DNA of 64,000 nucleotides from Salinibacillus xinjiangensis (GTDB taxonomy: Bacteria > Bacillota > Bacilli > Bacillales > Alkalibacillaceae). How positions within the stretch are numbered: position 1 is the first letter of the stretch; the number at the start of each line of letters is the position of its first letter. The notes below the pieces were generated by a model. It was not told where the DNA came from, made no database searches, and saw only the letters and a list, made by a program, of their open reading frames with translations. The stretch covers positions 1 to 64,000 of the forward strand of contig NZ_WJNH01000007.1 of NCBI RefSeq assembly GCF_009649735.1, written 5' to 3'. Both the position numbers and the translations under genes were made by a program. Shown piece after piece: positions 25,359-34,881 of this stretch.

Positions 25359-28334
25359 ATGATGTTTATTGAAAAAGTACAGATTTATGGATTCGGGAAA
25401 TGGAATAATGAGTCTTTCACTTTAAGCCCTAGCTTAACCGTGATGAAGGGCCCGAATGAGTCAGGCAAAACGTCGCTAAAACAATTTATTTTATATGTAT
25501 TATTTGATTTACCGTCTTCCTCTAGAAAGTATTTTGCTCCGAAAGAAGGAAGTCGTTTTGGCGGGCGTCTTTATTTAAAGCTAGAAAACAATGAATCTGT
25601 TATTATTGAACGGGTTATGGATAAACGGAAGAACAAAGTACAATGTTTGCTAGAGGATGGTCGTACAGAGGGAGAGGAATACCTTAAGAAGCTATTAAAA
25701 GGTATGGACCGAAACACATATGAACAGATATTTTCCTTTAATGATCAAGATTTACAAAAGCTACAAACCATTGGTGAAGAGGACCTAGGAAAAGTGCTTT
25801 TTGGAGTTGGATTATCGGGCTCAGATAATATTGCTAATCTGGAAAATGACCTTACAAAGAAAATGGATGAACTATTTAAAAAAAGAGGAAAAAAGCCCAT
25901 TATTAATCAGCAAATTAAACAAATAAAAGAATTAAAAAATAAAATAGCAACGATAGAACAGCAAGAGGATCAATACAATGAATTAAGTGATAGGATCGAC
26001 AGTCTTTCCGAACAAATCGCTGCAGATCAAGCGGAAATTCAACGGAAGGAAGGTAACCTACTCCTAATTGACCAATATTTTCAGGCGAAAGAAGCCATTC
26101 AGCAATACCATCTCATTGAGGATCAATTACAGGCTTTTCAAGAAATAGACACGTTTCCTGATATGGGGTTAGAACGTCAGCGTCAGATCAAGGATATGAT
26201 GCTACCCATTAAAAGTGAAATTCATGCACTAGAAAAGAGAAAAGAGAAGCTTGAGGAAGAGCTAAGGCAGTTAAAGGAAGGACGGTTAAGTGAGGATGCT
26301 TATCAATCGCTGCAAAAGGTGGATGAGCTAAAGAGCGAATATCAATTTATCAGAAGAAATATATCGGAAAAAGAGCAGGAGCTAAAACATTTAGACATTG
26401 CCTTTCAGCAAGAGCTATCCCAGCTCGGATGGGAGAAGCAAAATGTTAACCTGCTGTCATATCAGTTTCCGGTTTTTCTAGAGGATAGATGGAAAACAAT
26501 TGCTAGAGATCAGGAGCTTTTACATGAAGAAGAGGAACGTTTAATCGTAGAGGAACGACAATTAACCACCTCACGAACGACAATCCAAACTAGATTAACA
26601 GAGTATGAACAACAATTATTACCCACTGAAGCGTATATCTCCTTAAAAAACAAAGTGGACGAGCACCGAGAAGCGAAATGGAAACAGCAATTTTTACAGG
26701 AGCAGCAGTCTCTTTACGATGCCAATCAACAAAGGCTAAAAAAGGTAGGAAACCAGTTAAGGAAGCTGGGAAAGCTTTCGCTAGTCTTAGGCTTCATCGG
26801 AATCACAGGTCTTTCTTTCTTTGCCTATTTAACGGAAAATATGTATGGCTATTTACTTGGAAGCGGAGTATTTCTGATTGGGCTATTGATTTGGATGATG
26901 GTTGGAAAAAATGTAATCGGAATGGAAAAGCAAGCTAAGCAAGAAGAAAACAGAAACATCAGTGCAAACATATCCGAAAATGAACTGCAGCAGCTCGTAA
27001 AAAATATAAATCAACATGAACAGGCTCTAAGTGACTTAAAAGAGGAGCAAAAAAATCGTGATGATATTGAAAAAGCTTTACAGAACTGTCAGCAAAATCA
27101 ACAAGATTTAGCTAGGAAGCAAAATCAGCTCACGGAGCGTATAGAAGCGGAGCTGCAACAGTTTCCGTTTTTAGCTAGCTTTGATGTAACCCATTGGCCC
27201 TCCTTATATCATAAAGTTATAAAACTGCAACAGTATGAAAAGGATTTGCTTAATGTTGAAGACACCATTCGTAATTGGGAGCAAACCAAAGGAACAATAG
27301 AGTCACAAGCCCAGCACATAGCTGAACAGTGTTTAAAAACGTTGCCAATAAATGACGAGATATGGGAGGAATTGGACAATAAGAAGGAGAATGAAAATAA
27401 TAAAAGGGAAGAATCTGTACGTATACAACAAGAGCTTGATCAGGTGAAACAAGACCAGAGCGAATTATACCACCGATTAGCCCCATATCAACAAGAGCAA
27501 CAGGATCTGTTTTCTTTAGCACAAGTACAAACGGAGGAAGAGTTTGTCACCAAAGGGAAGAGGTTTGAGGAAAAACAGCAATTATTGAAGCAGCAGGAAG
27601 AGATGCTGAGACAGATTCAGCTAATTTTTAAGTCTAATGCAGTCCACATTTTGAAGGAGCAGATACTCTGGGCTGAGCTTGAACAGAAAAAAGGCCTGCT
27701 TTCAACTGAAATGAAGGACTTATCAGAGAGAGTAGAGCAGCAAAGACAAGAGTTATCGGATTTAAGGGCTGAAATCAAGCAATTAGAGGAAAATGAACAA
27801 CTGTCGAACCTACGTCACCAGTTAGCTTTTCTCAAAAATGAATTGAAAGAACAGATTCGAAAATGGGCTACATATAAGACTGCTCATTCGTTCATCAAAA
27901 AAACGAAACAGGTCTATCAAAACGAATACTTACCTGACATTGTCGAGCGAACAACCTACTTCTTTCAAAGACTAACAGCTGGACGTTATACACAAATCAT
28001 CCCCCCAATGGAGGATGAGGGCTTTGTAGCTGAATCCGCCCATCAGGTTCGTTATCAGGCTTCTGAGTTATCGACAGGGACAGTCGCCCAGCTATATGTG
28101 TCATTAAGACTTGCATTAAGTGAAATCATGAATGATACGTTTGGTGTTCCCTTCCTCATCGATGATGCGTTCGTCCATTATGATGCTGTCAGAAAGCAGG
28201 AAATGTTGGCCATTTTGGAAGAGGTAAGCGAGAAGCAGCAAGTCATGTACTTTACTTGGAATGAAACAGACCAGTTAACCAAGGCAGGCAAACAGGAAAT
28301 CATACTTGACCAAAAAGCCACATCTGTTTTTTGA
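25359..28334 (+). CDS. yhaN: YhaN, SbcC/RecN-like coiled-coil ATPase
   Basis: A 991-residue SMC-like ATPase. Walker A GPNESGKTS is at residues 31-39; two long coiled coils occupy about 180-450 and 525-880; signature ELSTGT is near 903 and Walker B FLIDDAF near 932. Between the coils, residues 471-513 form two hydrophobic segments, so the protein is probably tied to the membrane by the coil tip, where SbcC would have a zinc hook. It acts with YhaO. The reading frame is intact. Confidence 0.87.
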   Translation: MMFIEKVQIYGFGKWNNESFTLSPSLTVMKGPNESGKTSLKQFILYVLFDLPSSSRKYFAPKEGSRFGGRLYLKLENNESVIIERVMDKRKNKVQCLLEDGRTEGEEYLKKLLKGMDRNTYEQIFSFNDQDLQKLQTIGEEDLGKVLFGVGLSGSDNIANLENDLTKKMDELFKKRGKKPIINQQIKQIKELKNKIATIEQQEDQYNELSDRIDSLSEQIAADQAEIQRKEGNLLLIDQYFQAKEAIQQYHLIEDQLQAFQEIDTFPDMGLERQRQIKDMMLPIKSEIHALEKRKEKLEEELRQLKEGRLSEDAYQSLQKVDELKSEYQFIRRNISEKEQELKHLDIAFQQELSQLGWEKQNVNLLSYQFPVFLEDRWKTIARDQELLHEEEERLIVEERQLTTSRTTIQTRLTEYEQQLLPTEAYISLKNKVDEHREAKWKQQFLQEQQSLYDANQQRLKKVGNQLRKLGKLSLVLGFIGITGLSFFAYLTENMYGYLLGSGVFLIGLLIWMMVGKNVIGMEKQAKQEENRNISANISENELQQLVKNINQHEQALSDLKEEQKNRDDIEKALQNCQQNQQDLARKQNQLTERIEAELQQFPFLASFDVTHWPSLYHKVIKLQQYEKDLLNVEDTIRNWEQTKGTIESQAQHIAEQCLKTLPINDEIWEELDNKKENENNKREESVRIQQELDQVKQDQSELYHRLAPYQQEQQDLFSLAQVQTEEEFVTKGKRFEEKQQLLKQQEEMLRQIQLIFKSNAVHILKEQILWAELEQKKGLLSTEMKDLSERVEQQRQELSDLRAEIKQLEENEQLSNLRHQLAFLKNELKEQIRKWATYKTAHSFIKKTKQVYQNEYLPDIVERTTYFFQRLTAGRYTQIIPPMEDEGFVAESAHQVRYQASELSTGTVAQLYVSLRLALSEIMNDTFGVPFLIDDAFVHYDAVRKQEMLAILEEVSEKQQVMYFTWNETDQLTKAGKQEIILDQKATSVF

Positions 28335-28410
28335 ACTCGCGTAGACTCTCGAATCGTGGTAAAATATGAAAAGCAAATCAAGCTTAGGTAGAATGCTTGG
28401 AGGGTTTTCA

Positions 28411-28974
28411 GTGGAAAATGATGAAGTAAATAATCAGTGGACAAAACATGAAGAGACCATCGATAAATTTATACAAGTAATTGCTAAAAATATGAATTTA
28501 TATGGAATTACACCTTCAGTAGGTCGTTTGTATGGAACGCTATATTTCTCAGATGACTCGATGACACTTGATGATATGCGTGATGCACTAAAAATGAGTA
28601 AAACAAGCATGTCAACAGGAGTTCGAGCTTTATCTGACATGAAAATGGTAGAGCCCTCCTTTAAAAAGGGGATGCGAAAGGATTTATATAAATCTGAAGA
28701 GGATTGGTATAAGTCATTTACTTCTCTATTTGGGAACCGTTGGCGCCATCATACTGAAACGAACATCGAGGAAGCGGACGAAACCATTCATGAGTTATTA
28801 AAATTAAAGGATAACACAGAGGATGACGAATTAAAGGAAAAAATCATCTCAGATATTGAGAAGCTTGAGTACGCAAAGGATTATTATAGATGGTTGATGA
28901 AATTTATACGAGTCGTAGAATCCGGTGAAGTTTTTAAATATATACCAAAGGAAACAAAGACAAAGGATGATTAG
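28411..28974 (+). CDS. GbsR/OpcR-type MarR-like regulator
   Basis: A 187-residue protein with a winged helix. [30 protein letters not shown] is the recognition helix region shared by GbsR-type regulators of glycine betaine genes, and [19 protein letters not shown] follows. In GbsR the C-terminal part binds choline. GTG at 28411 has GGAGGG six bases upstream and is chosen over an ATG at 28366. No gbsA or gbsB is adjacent. Its terminator separates it from yhaM, so it is an extra gene set between yhaN and yhaM. Confidence 0.8.
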   Translation: MENDEVNNQWTKHEETIDKFIQVIAKNMNLYGITPSVGRLYGTLYFSDDSMTLDDMRDALKMSKTSMSTGVRALSDMKMVEPSFKKGMRKDLYKSEEDWYKSFTSLFGNRWRHHTETNIEEADETIHELLKLKDNTEDDELKEKIISDIEKLEYAKDYYRWLMKFIRVVESGEVFKYIPKETKTKDD

Positions 28975-28979
28975 GGATT

Positions 28980-29006
28980 CGGAGATACCTGTTATCTCCG
29001 TTTTTT
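28980..29006 (+). terminator. Terminator between the GbsR-type gene and yhaM
   Basis: CGGAGATA / TATCTCCG stem, five-base loop, six T. Confidence 0.9.
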
Positions 29007-29047
29007 ACTATCTGAATAAAGATGTTCAATTAAGGGAGGGGCTCTAT

Positions 29048-29992
29048 ATGTTAAAAGAAATCGGTTTTGTTGAAGTGGGACAGCCGTTTGAAGGGTTTCT
29101 ATTAATCAAATCGGCAAGTAAGGGAGTTGCTAGTAATGGCAAGCCATTCTTGACGCTCATTTTACAGGATAGTTCTGGGGACATTGAAGCCAAGTTATGG
29201 GAGGCAACTGCTGAGGATGAACAAACCTTCACACAAGAAACCATCATCAAGGTTACGGGAGAAATTACTCAATTCCGCGGCAAGCCACAATTAAAAATTC
29301 AAAAACTAAGGCCCACACAGCCAACTGATGGAGTAAAGCTGGAGGACTTTCTAGAGAAAGCACCAGTGGAGATTAACGAGCTTGAAGAAAGATTAACCCA
29401 GGTTATATTCGAAATGGAAAATCCAAATATACAGCGAATCGTTCGCTATTTTATTAAGAAATATGAAAAAGAGTTGTTTCTATTTCCTGCTGCGGTAAAA
29501 AACCATCATGAGTATGTTTCAGGCCTTGCTCACCATGTATGTACAATGCTAAACATTGCAAAGGATTTAAAGCGTCAGTATGATGACATAAATCTTGACC
29601 TTTTGTATGCAGGGATTATTTTACACGATTTAGGGAAACTGAAGGAGCTGTCAGGACCTGTAACGCCAAGCTATACCTTAGAAGGCAAGCTGTTAGGTCA
29701 CATTTCCATTATGGCAGAGGAATTGGCTCAGGCTGCACAGGAACTGAATATTGATGGAGAAGAGGTACTGTTATTAAAGCATATGATTTTATCCCATCAT
29801 GGAAAAGGGGAGTGGGGAAGTCCAAAAGCCCCAATCCTGCGTGAGGCTGAGCTTCTTCACCTGATTGACTTTATTGATGCAAGAATGAACATGATGAATC
29901 GTTCTCTTGAAAAAACGAAACCTGGTGAATTTACAGATCGCATTTTTGCAATGGATAATCGTAGTTTTTATAAGCCTACATTTGAAAAGTAA
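29048..29992 (+). CDS. yhaM: YhaM, 3'-5' exoribonuclease
   Basis: A 314-residue enzyme, the full family length. An OB-fold occupies residues 12-95 ([35 protein letters not shown]) and an HD domain 150-290, with metal ligands in [12 protein letters not shown] (about 152), ILHDLGKL (194-195) and [10 protein letters not shown] (about 247). In B. subtilis it trims mRNA 3' ends in a manganese-dependent manner. ATG 29048 has GGGAGGGG upstream. Confidence 0.93.
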   Translation: MLKEIGFVEVGQPFEGFLLIKSASKGVASNGKPFLTLILQDSSGDIEAKLWEATAEDEQTFTQETIIKVTGEITQFRGKPQLKIQKLRPTQPTDGVKLEDFLEKAPVEINELEERLTQVIFEMENPNIQRIVRYFIKKYEKELFLFPAAVKNHHEYVSGLAHHVCTMLNIAKDLKRQYDDINLDLLYAGIILHDLGKLKELSGPVTPSYTLEGKLLGHISIMAEELAQAAQELNIDGEEVLLLKHMILSHHGKGEWGSPKAPILREAELLHLIDFIDARMNMMNRSLEKTKPGEFTDRIFAMDNRSFYKPTFEK

Positions 29993-30099
29993 CTCATCAT
30001 CTTAGCTGCCATCATTCTTTGTCCCTAGGTCTACTTGAGGTTCTATTTTACCTTTTGTCCGCATAGGTTTGTACAAAAGCCTTTTAAGGGGGACGAACT

Positions 30100-30315
30100 A
30101 TGTTTGCCACGATTCCGTGGTGGGTAGCAGTGATGATTGGTTTTATCATTTTTAGTGGATATATGGCCTTTCGTGCAATGCGAGCGGAGATGAAGTTAGA
30201 GCGCGAGTATATTGAAAAAGAAGGCCAAGTGTATATGGAGCGGATTGAAGAGGCCAGACGTCGTAAAGAGGATGGACAATCCGAAGAGAAAAATGAAGTA
30301 CAATCTGTGGGATAA
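30100..30315 (+). CDS. yhaL: YhaL-like small membrane protein
   Basis: A 71-residue protein with one membrane segment (IPWWVAVMIGFIIFSGYMAF) and a charged helical tail (REYIEKEGQVYMERIEEARRRKED). It matches B. subtilis YhaL by size, design and position between yhaM and prsA; YhaL has been linked to sporulation. AAGGGGG precedes the ATG. Confidence 0.75.
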   Translation: MFATIPWWVAVMIGFIIFSGYMAFRAMRAEMKLEREYIEKEGQVYMERIEEARRRKEDGQSEEKNEVQSVG

Positions 30316-30331
30316 TCATATTCATGAAAAA

Positions 30332-30368
30332 AGCCTTGCTAAACCAGATGGTTTAGCAAGGCTTTTTT
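30332..30368. terminator. Bidirectional terminator between yhaL and prsA
   Basis: A perfect 14-bp stem (30332-30345 with 30350-30363), four-base loop, T tract on the plus side and an A tract that gives T on the minus side. Confidence 0.92.
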
Positions 30369-30370
30369 TA

Positions 30371-31240
30371 TTACGCTTCTGTTGTTTTAAATAGGTCTTT
30401 GAACTGATCAAGCTTAACGTCAATGTTAGCATCTTCCATTAGCTTGTTAACTTTTTCTTGTGCTTTTTGTTGATCCGTTTGTTCAAGAGCTAGATTTCTT
30501 TTTACATCATCTTTAATGTCTTCAAGAGGCTCGATTTCTTCCTCTACATCACGCTTGTCTGTTACTTTTATAACGTGCCAGCCGTGAGTTGTTTTAACAG
30601 GCTCACTTACTTCTCCAACCTCAAGACTAAATGCTGTATCTTTGAAAGGAGCTACATAATTGTCACCGATGCCAATAAATCCGTAAGAACCGCCTTTTTG
30701 TGCAGAACCTGGGTCTTTTGAGTGTTCTTTTGCAAGCTCGGCAAAATCGGCCCCTTCAGCAAGTTGATTTATTAAGTCTTTTGCCTTTTTTTCCTCGTCA
30801 ACTAAAATGTGGCTAACCTCAACTTCATATTGCATACGGTCGTATCGTTTTTGAATAGCTTCATCTGAAATTTCAATACCATCTAAAATGGCTTGTTCAT
30901 ATAAAAGGTTGAATTTTAATTGATTACGAAAGTCTTCTTCATTCTTAAAGTTGTTTTGCTGTAAGAAAGCTTGAAACTGTTCGCCAGCTTGATCTTTATA
31001 TTTTTTCACTTGCTTGTCCACTTCATCTTTAGAGACATCGTACTTGTCTTCAAGCACTTTGATCATAACCATTTCGTTTAATACATTTTCACCAAAACGG
31101 TTTTTTAATTCCTCATAAAATTCCTCTTGGGTAATGTTTCCTGCTTCTGATTCAACAACAACCTCTTCGTTTCCTTGTGAACAGGCAGCAAGGGATAATA
31201 ATCCGATAGCAAAAATGACTGAAATGATGGATTTCTTCAT
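30371..31240 (-). CDS. prsA: PrsA, extracytoplasmic foldase (parvulin-type lipoprotein)
   Basis: A 289-residue lipoprotein: signal peptide with LAAC lipobox (Cys21), N-terminal helical domain, then a parvulin prolyl isomerase domain at residues 135-225 (EVSHILVDEEKKAKDL, SKDPGSAQKGGSYGFIG, VKTTHGWHVIKV), then a charged C-terminal helix. It folds secreted proteins and penicillin-binding proteins at the outer face of the membrane. The ATG at 31240 follows AGTAGGAGTG; frame extension to 31315 lacks a ribosome site. Confidence 0.95.
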   Translation of the reverse strand: MKKSIISVIFAIGLLSLAACSQGNEEVVVESEAGNITQEEFYEELKNRFGENVLNEMVMIKVLEDKYDVSKDEVDKQVKKYKDQAGEQFQAFLQQNNFKNEEDFRNQLKFNLLYEQAILDGIEISDEAIQKRYDRMQYEVEVSHILVDEEKKAKDLINQLAEGADFAELAKEHSKDPGSAQKGGSYGFIGIGDNYVAPFKDTAFSLEVGEVSEPVKTTHGWHVIKVTDKRDVEEEIEPLEDIKDDVKRNLALEQTDQQKAQEKVNKLMEDANIDVKLDQFKDLFKTTEA

Positions 31241-31392
31241 GTTAACACTCCTACTCTTTTCTACAAAATATTTATTTATCTTTGAACAATATAACATATT
31301 TTCAGTATAATCCATAGCTTAATTATACCCTTTAACCGTAATAAGGTTAGAAAATTTTTTTATAATTGTGGGATTCGCCTACTCAGTCACCT

Positions 31393-31420
31393 AACCAGTT
31401 ACATAAGATATTGTAAACAA
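31393..31420 (+). promoter_or_regulatory. sigma-K-like promoter of the YjcZ-family gene
   Basis: CATAAGATA at 31412-31420 fits CATANNNTA exactly, with AAC 16 bp upstream at 31393-31395. The start codon follows 17 bp later. Consistent with late mother-cell expression of YjcZ-type proteins. Confidence 0.5.
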
Positions 31421-31436
31421 TAAAGGAGGTGCTAGA

Positions 31437-31523
31437 ATGAGCTACGGCGGATACCATGGTGGCTTCGCGTTAATTGTTGTGTTGTTCATTCTGTTAATTA
31501 TTGTTGGAGCAGCTTGGTGCTAA
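31437..31523 (+). CDS. YjcZ-family sporulation protein (28 aa)
   Basis: A 28-codon gene with a near-perfect ribosome site (AAAGGAGGTG). The product starts MSYGGYHGGFALIVVLF and continues as a single hydrophobic helix ending in AAWC. This is the form of the YjcZ family, tiny spore proteins common in Bacillaceae. It would sit in a spore membrane; function unknown. It carries its own sigma-K-like promoter and terminator. Confidence 0.88.
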   Translation: MSYGGYHGGFALIVVLFILLIIVGAAWC

Positions 31524-31573
31524 GGGATTTTTATAAAGAACTTAATGATCAATGAAATACTGCTGATACTAAA

Positions 31574-31610
31574 AAAAAGGGAGCGTAACTCAACGCTTCC
31601 TTTTTGCCTT
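31574..31610 (+). terminator. Terminator after the YjcZ-family gene
   Basis: A 12-bp stem with one G-U pair, eight-base loop, T-rich distal arm; the A-rich proximal arm could also serve the convergent gene. Confidence 0.85.
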
Positions 31611-31633
31611 CAATATTATAATTTACAGTTTCT

Positions 31634-31816
31634 TTACCCTAAATACAATACCTCTATATAGGATGAAATGAGTAAAATCGTAATCGAGATATTAATGGTG
31701 CGAAAAACTCGATGAGATTTCTCATTGTTCATTTCAGATTTTACACAAAAGGAATGTGTTAAGGAATTAAACACATATAAGATAAAAATGGCAAATGGCA
31801 CATAAAATAATGTCAC
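31634..31816 (-). CDS. Small two-span membrane protein, unknown
   Basis: A 60-residue protein with two hydrophobic segments (about 2-20 and 37-57) joined by a polar loop. The GTG at 31816 has AAGGGGGG upstream; the frame is open back to 31909 but only from a TTG without such a site. I do not recognise it. It lies 94 bp downstream of the DUF3267 gene on the same strand, possibly in one transcript. Confidence 0.55.
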   Translation of the reverse strand: MTLFYVPFAIFILYVFNSLTHSFCVKSEMNNEKSHRVFRTINISITILLISSYIEVLYLG

Positions 31817-31910
31817 CTCTAAACCCCCCCTTATGTACCTATAAAATACTTTATCAAAAAATATGCCTATTGAACAGATAAAATGATTAGAAAGTGGAAA
31901 AGCACCCAAA

Positions 31911-32462
31911 TTAATGGGTGCTATTTTTAATTAAAATGTCGTATCCGTCCTTAGCTTCTTCGATCAAACATTTTTTCGGTGCATTTACAATTTGCTTTAT
32001 ATATACAAAATCTTTAAAGGACAAACCAATATTAATCGCTGTATAAAGTAGAATATAAGGATAATAGCTTGGTAGAACAATTGCTGCTACAATTCCTGGG
32101 ATAGTGAGAAATAAGGTTGGACCAAGCCACATAAACATTGTTGTTTTTTTGGATAGGAAAGACCTAAGCTTGCATGTTAGTGTTGGTATAAATCCCATTG
32201 TCAGGTGTAAGTGTACCTTAATCCTTCTATAGCACAAAATAAGAGGAATGACATGGGTCAATTTATGAACTAAAGGTAAAGTTAGTAAAGTAATAATCAA
32301 GGGCAAAAGGCCATGATCTTTAATGAGTACATTGTGATGATATATAGAATAGGGTAAAAATAATAGAATAAAAGCGAGTAAAGCCATAAAAGATGACATG
32401 ATATAAATTCGCCCTTGACCAATTTCTCTAGAAATGTTGACAGTCTTCCAACAGTTATTCAT
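31911..32462 (-). CDS. DUF3267-type membrane protein
   Basis: A 183-residue protein with four or more membrane segments and a putative zincin-like HxxxH motif (HKLTHVIPL near residue 66) in the position where DUF3267 proteins have HExxH-like residues; here the glutamate is missing, so catalysis is doubtful. GGGAGG lies nine bases before the ATG. A DUF3267 protein also sits near scoC in B. subtilis as I remember, so this may be backbone. Confidence 0.6.
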   Translation of the reverse strand: MNNCWKTVNISREIGQGRIYIMSSFMALLAFILLFLPYSIYHHNVLIKDHGLLPLIITLLTLPLVHKLTHVIPLILCYRRIKVHLHLTMGFIPTLTCKLRSFLSKKTTMFMWLGPTLFLTIPGIVAAIVLPSYYPYILLYTAINIGLSFKDFVYIKQIVNAPKKCLIEEAKDGYDILIKNSTH

Positions 32463-32762
32463 CTCTAGGTCCCTCCCTTACAAGAAGTTATGCATTAACG
32501 TTTCTGATTTCCCTCAAGGAATCATACTTGGTTTTCGATGGAAAATCAATAGTTTTTTACACTTTTTTATTGCTATTCCGTTCCCAAATTCTTGTAATGG
32601 TTTTTCCTTATTATTAGATGAATAAAAAGAGCTTCCTAGACTAGAAATGAAAGAAAAAATAGGGATGTTAAAAAATCGAACATGGTAGGGACTTTTTTTC
32701 TATATTTGGTCCCACCTAGGTCGATTTAGATTAATGTTTTATATCCATAATTATGTTAGTTT
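32463..32762. other. Intergenic region downstream of scoC
   Basis: A 300-bp AT-rich gap. It holds the promoter region of the DUF3267 gene and, at 32683-32720, a GGGAC / GTCCC hairpin with T and A tracts that may end scoC transcription. No small gene was found. A yhaI homologue, expected here from B. subtilis order, is absent. Confidence 0.5.
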
Positions 32763-33323
32763 TTAGACTTGATCTTGTTCTAGGACTTTAGCTGAATTTT
32801 CATGGTTTTCTTTTTCGACATTTTGGAGAGATCGATTGAATATTTCCATATAATCATCCCCATAGACCTCACGTATCACAGCAATCATATCCTGAAATTC
32901 TGGAAATTGTCCATATAGCTTTTTTAAGCTAAGGGAACCGTTTACTACTCTGTTGTTTTTAACCTCATAGGATTGCATGATTTCATATAAAAGATCAATT
33001 CCCTTATCTGTTAATTCAACGTACGTATTTCGCTTGTCATTTTCCTTTTTCGAAAAGGTAAGCAAGCCACGTTCCTCAAGGTTTTTGGAAAAGTTAAAAG
33101 CTGTCGAAACGTGCATGACACCGAACTTAGATATTTCAGAAATACTAGAACCCTTAAGGTGATAGGCGATTAACAAAATATGATGCTCGTTAATATTTAA
33201 TCCATAAGGCTTAACCCAGTCCTGCCAATCCTTTTCTATCGCCTTCCATAACGCTTTACTTAGCTGAGCCATTTTATGACTATATAGGATTGCTTCTGGC
33301 ATGGAATACTCTACGCTACTCAT
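32763..33323 (-). CDS. scoC: ScoC/Hpr, MarR-family transition-state regulator
   Basis: A 186-residue repressor of protease, peptide-transport and sporulation genes. The winged helix covers residues 50-120 ([46 protein letters not shown]), the part that in Hpr defines the family. Full length, including the long C-terminal dimer part. The ATG at 33323 has GAGGAG upstream. In B. subtilis it neighbours yhaH and trpP; here an 8.9-kb block separates them. Confidence 0.92.
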   Translation of the reverse strand: MSSVEYSMPEAILYSHKMAQLSKALWKAIEKDWQDWVKPYGLNINEHHILLIAYHLKGSSISEISKFGVMHVSTAFNFSKNLEERGLLTFSKKENDKRNTYVELTDKGIDLLYEIMQSYEVKNNRVVNGSLSLKKLYGQFPEFQDMIAVIREVYGDDYMEIFNRSLQNVEKENHENSAKVLEQDQV

Positions 33324-33426
33324 ATAAATCAACTCCTCTATTAAACATCCCTTTTTTTCTATTATGCCAGTAAAAGTAAGATTAATAAAGAATATCTTGC
33401 AAAATATTCTAACACATTTGCATAGG

Positions 33427-33460
33427 AAAAAAGTACCAGCCTTTTTAGCCGGTACTTTTT
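33427..33460. terminator. Terminator of the sigma/anti-sigma operon
   Basis: AAAAAGTACC-type 13-bp stem with one mismatch and an eight-base loop; usable in both directions. Confidence 0.8.
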
Positions 33461-33470
33461 GCTTTATTTA

Positions 33471-34160
33471 TTAAGGTGAACTGGTGTTTATCGTTTTAAA
33501 TTCATAGCTTTTAACTGGTTTTTGGTTGAGTTGATTAATTAATATGAGTCGGTAAAATTCCTTTAACTTTTGGTCTTTTATATAAACATGTTTGTTTCCG
33601 TTGTTTAAATAAATAGGGGTTTTATTTATTGTTGAATCTCTAGTTTGAATATTGGCTTCATAATAATTTTGTAGATCTTCATCATCAAGATAGAGAATCA
33701 TTTCTTTTTGTACAGGATTATACCAAGCATAGCCTCTATTATCCCCGTTTGATGTTTGAATGAGGTCATACATTTCCGTTTCTGTATCGATGATAAACTG
33801 TTCATCGTTTACCTCTTGTTCACTGGCCTGCTCTTTGGGGCTAAATACATTGCCTCCAGTGAATAGACCTGTAATGAAAAAGATAGCACAGGCGGCTGCA
33901 ACGAGTAAGCCTTTATACCAAGTACGGAAAGACTTCCTTTTATGCTGTTGAACACTAGTGGATAGCTTGTTCCAAACGGCCTTTTTTTCTTCGCTTGGCA
34001 CCTCTACTTCATCATTTAAGGTTTGGACCCAAAAGGTATAAAGCTCCTGACACTCAGGACACCATTCAAGGTGTTCTTTTACTTTGTTCACTTCTTGTTC
34101 GGAAAGCTCTTGGTTAATATAGTCTAAAATCCATTCTTCAGGTATGTGATTACGCATCAT
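33471..34160 (-). CDS. Anti-sigma factor with zinc-finger (ZAS-like) domain
   Basis: A 229-residue single-pass membrane protein. The N-terminal domain has the Hx3CxxC zinc motif (EHLEWCPECQ, residues about 28-37) that holds ECF sigma factors. A membrane helix (LLVAAACAIFFITGLFTGG) spans about 83-101, and a 125-residue outer domain follows, probably the signal sensor. It starts inside the last codons of the sigma gene (11-bp overlap), as expected for a sigma/anti-sigma pair. Confidence 0.82.
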   Translation of the reverse strand: MMRNHIPEEWILDYINQELSEQEVNKVKEHLEWCPECQELYTFWVQTLNDEVEVPSEEKKAVWNKLSTSVQQHKRKSFRTWYKGLLVAAACAIFFITGLFTGGNVFSPKEQASEQEVNDEQFIIDTETEMYDLIQTSNGDNRGYAWYNPVQKEMILYLDDEDLQNYYEANIQTRDSTINKTPIYLNNGNKHVYIKDQKLKEFYRLILINQLNQKPVKSYEFKTINTSSP

Positions 34161-34731
34161 GTTGATCACCTCTTTGTATATCCTGCTGTGCCACAATCTG
34201 CTTTCGTAGGTTTTTAAGCCCATAGCGGATTAATGATTTGACGGTCCCTAATGGTCGCCCTAATTGCTTTGCCGTCTCCTTATGAGATAACGATTCGATA
34301 TAGTTTAAATAAATGGCTTGCCGTTGCGCATCTGGAAGTTTTTCTAGTGCTGCAAGAAGTCGCTTTTTTTCTACGTTTGACAAAGCCAAATCCTCTACAC
34401 TTCTATCCGTAGTTTTCTGTTGGTAGAGTAATTGATCCTTTAAGATGACTCTCTTTTGTTTTCGAATGTAATCAATCGCTCTACTTTTTGCCCGAACTGC
34501 TAGCCAAGACTTTACACTGCCTCTACTGGGATGATAGGTATGGGCCTTCCGAAAAACTTCTAAAAATAAGTCGTGGCACAAGTCAGAGCTATCCTCTTTG
34601 TCCTTTAAAATTGAAAATACAATTTTATAAATTAAGGGAAAGTGTCGTTCATATAGCAATTGAAAATCGTCAACAGAGCCTTTTTCTACTGCTTTTAATA
34701 AATCGGCATCTGTCTTTTCATTATCTGGCAT
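34150..34731 (-). CDS. ECF-type RNA polymerase sigma factor
   Basis: A 193-residue sigma factor with region 2 (FQLLYERHFPLIYKIVFSILKDKEDSSDLCHDLFLEVFRK) and region 4 (LPDAQRQAIYLNYIESLSHKETAKQLGRPLGTVKSLIRYGLKNLRK). Region 3 is absent, as in ECF types. Its pair, the anti-sigma factor, follows with overlap. The divergent gene at 34882 is the natural target. The 150 bp between has CGTAC near 34847 in a -10-like position for ECF sigmas, but no convincing -35. Confidence 0.9.
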   Translation of the reverse strand: MPDNEKTDADLLKAVEKGSVDDFQLLYERHFPLIYKIVFSILKDKEDSSDLCHDLFLEVFRKAHTYHPSRGSVKSWLAVRAKSRAIDYIRKQKRVILKDQLLYQQKTTDRSVEDLALSNVEKKRLLAALEKLPDAQRQAIYLNYIESLSHKETAKQLGRPLGTVKSLIRYGLKNLRKQIVAQQDIQRGDQHDA

Positions 34732-34881
34732 CTCTGTTCACTCCCTATCCTGACATATAACCCTCTTATACAAATAAATAAAATGTATTGATGATTTTGT
34801 CAACTATTAATTTTTTTCTAAAAAGTTAAATCCAATCTTTTAGGTGGTGCGTACTAAAAAGAAAAAAGGGAGGAAGTTAAC

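Noticed and set aside
32434-32625. 63-codon plus-strand frame opposite the start of the DUF3267 gene
   Set aside because: No ribosome site, no recognisable domain, and it overlaps the promoter region of a supported gene.
34488-34760. Plus-strand 90-codon frame over the ECF sigma gene
   Set aside because: Antisense to a well-supported sigma gene; no ribosome site and no known domain.
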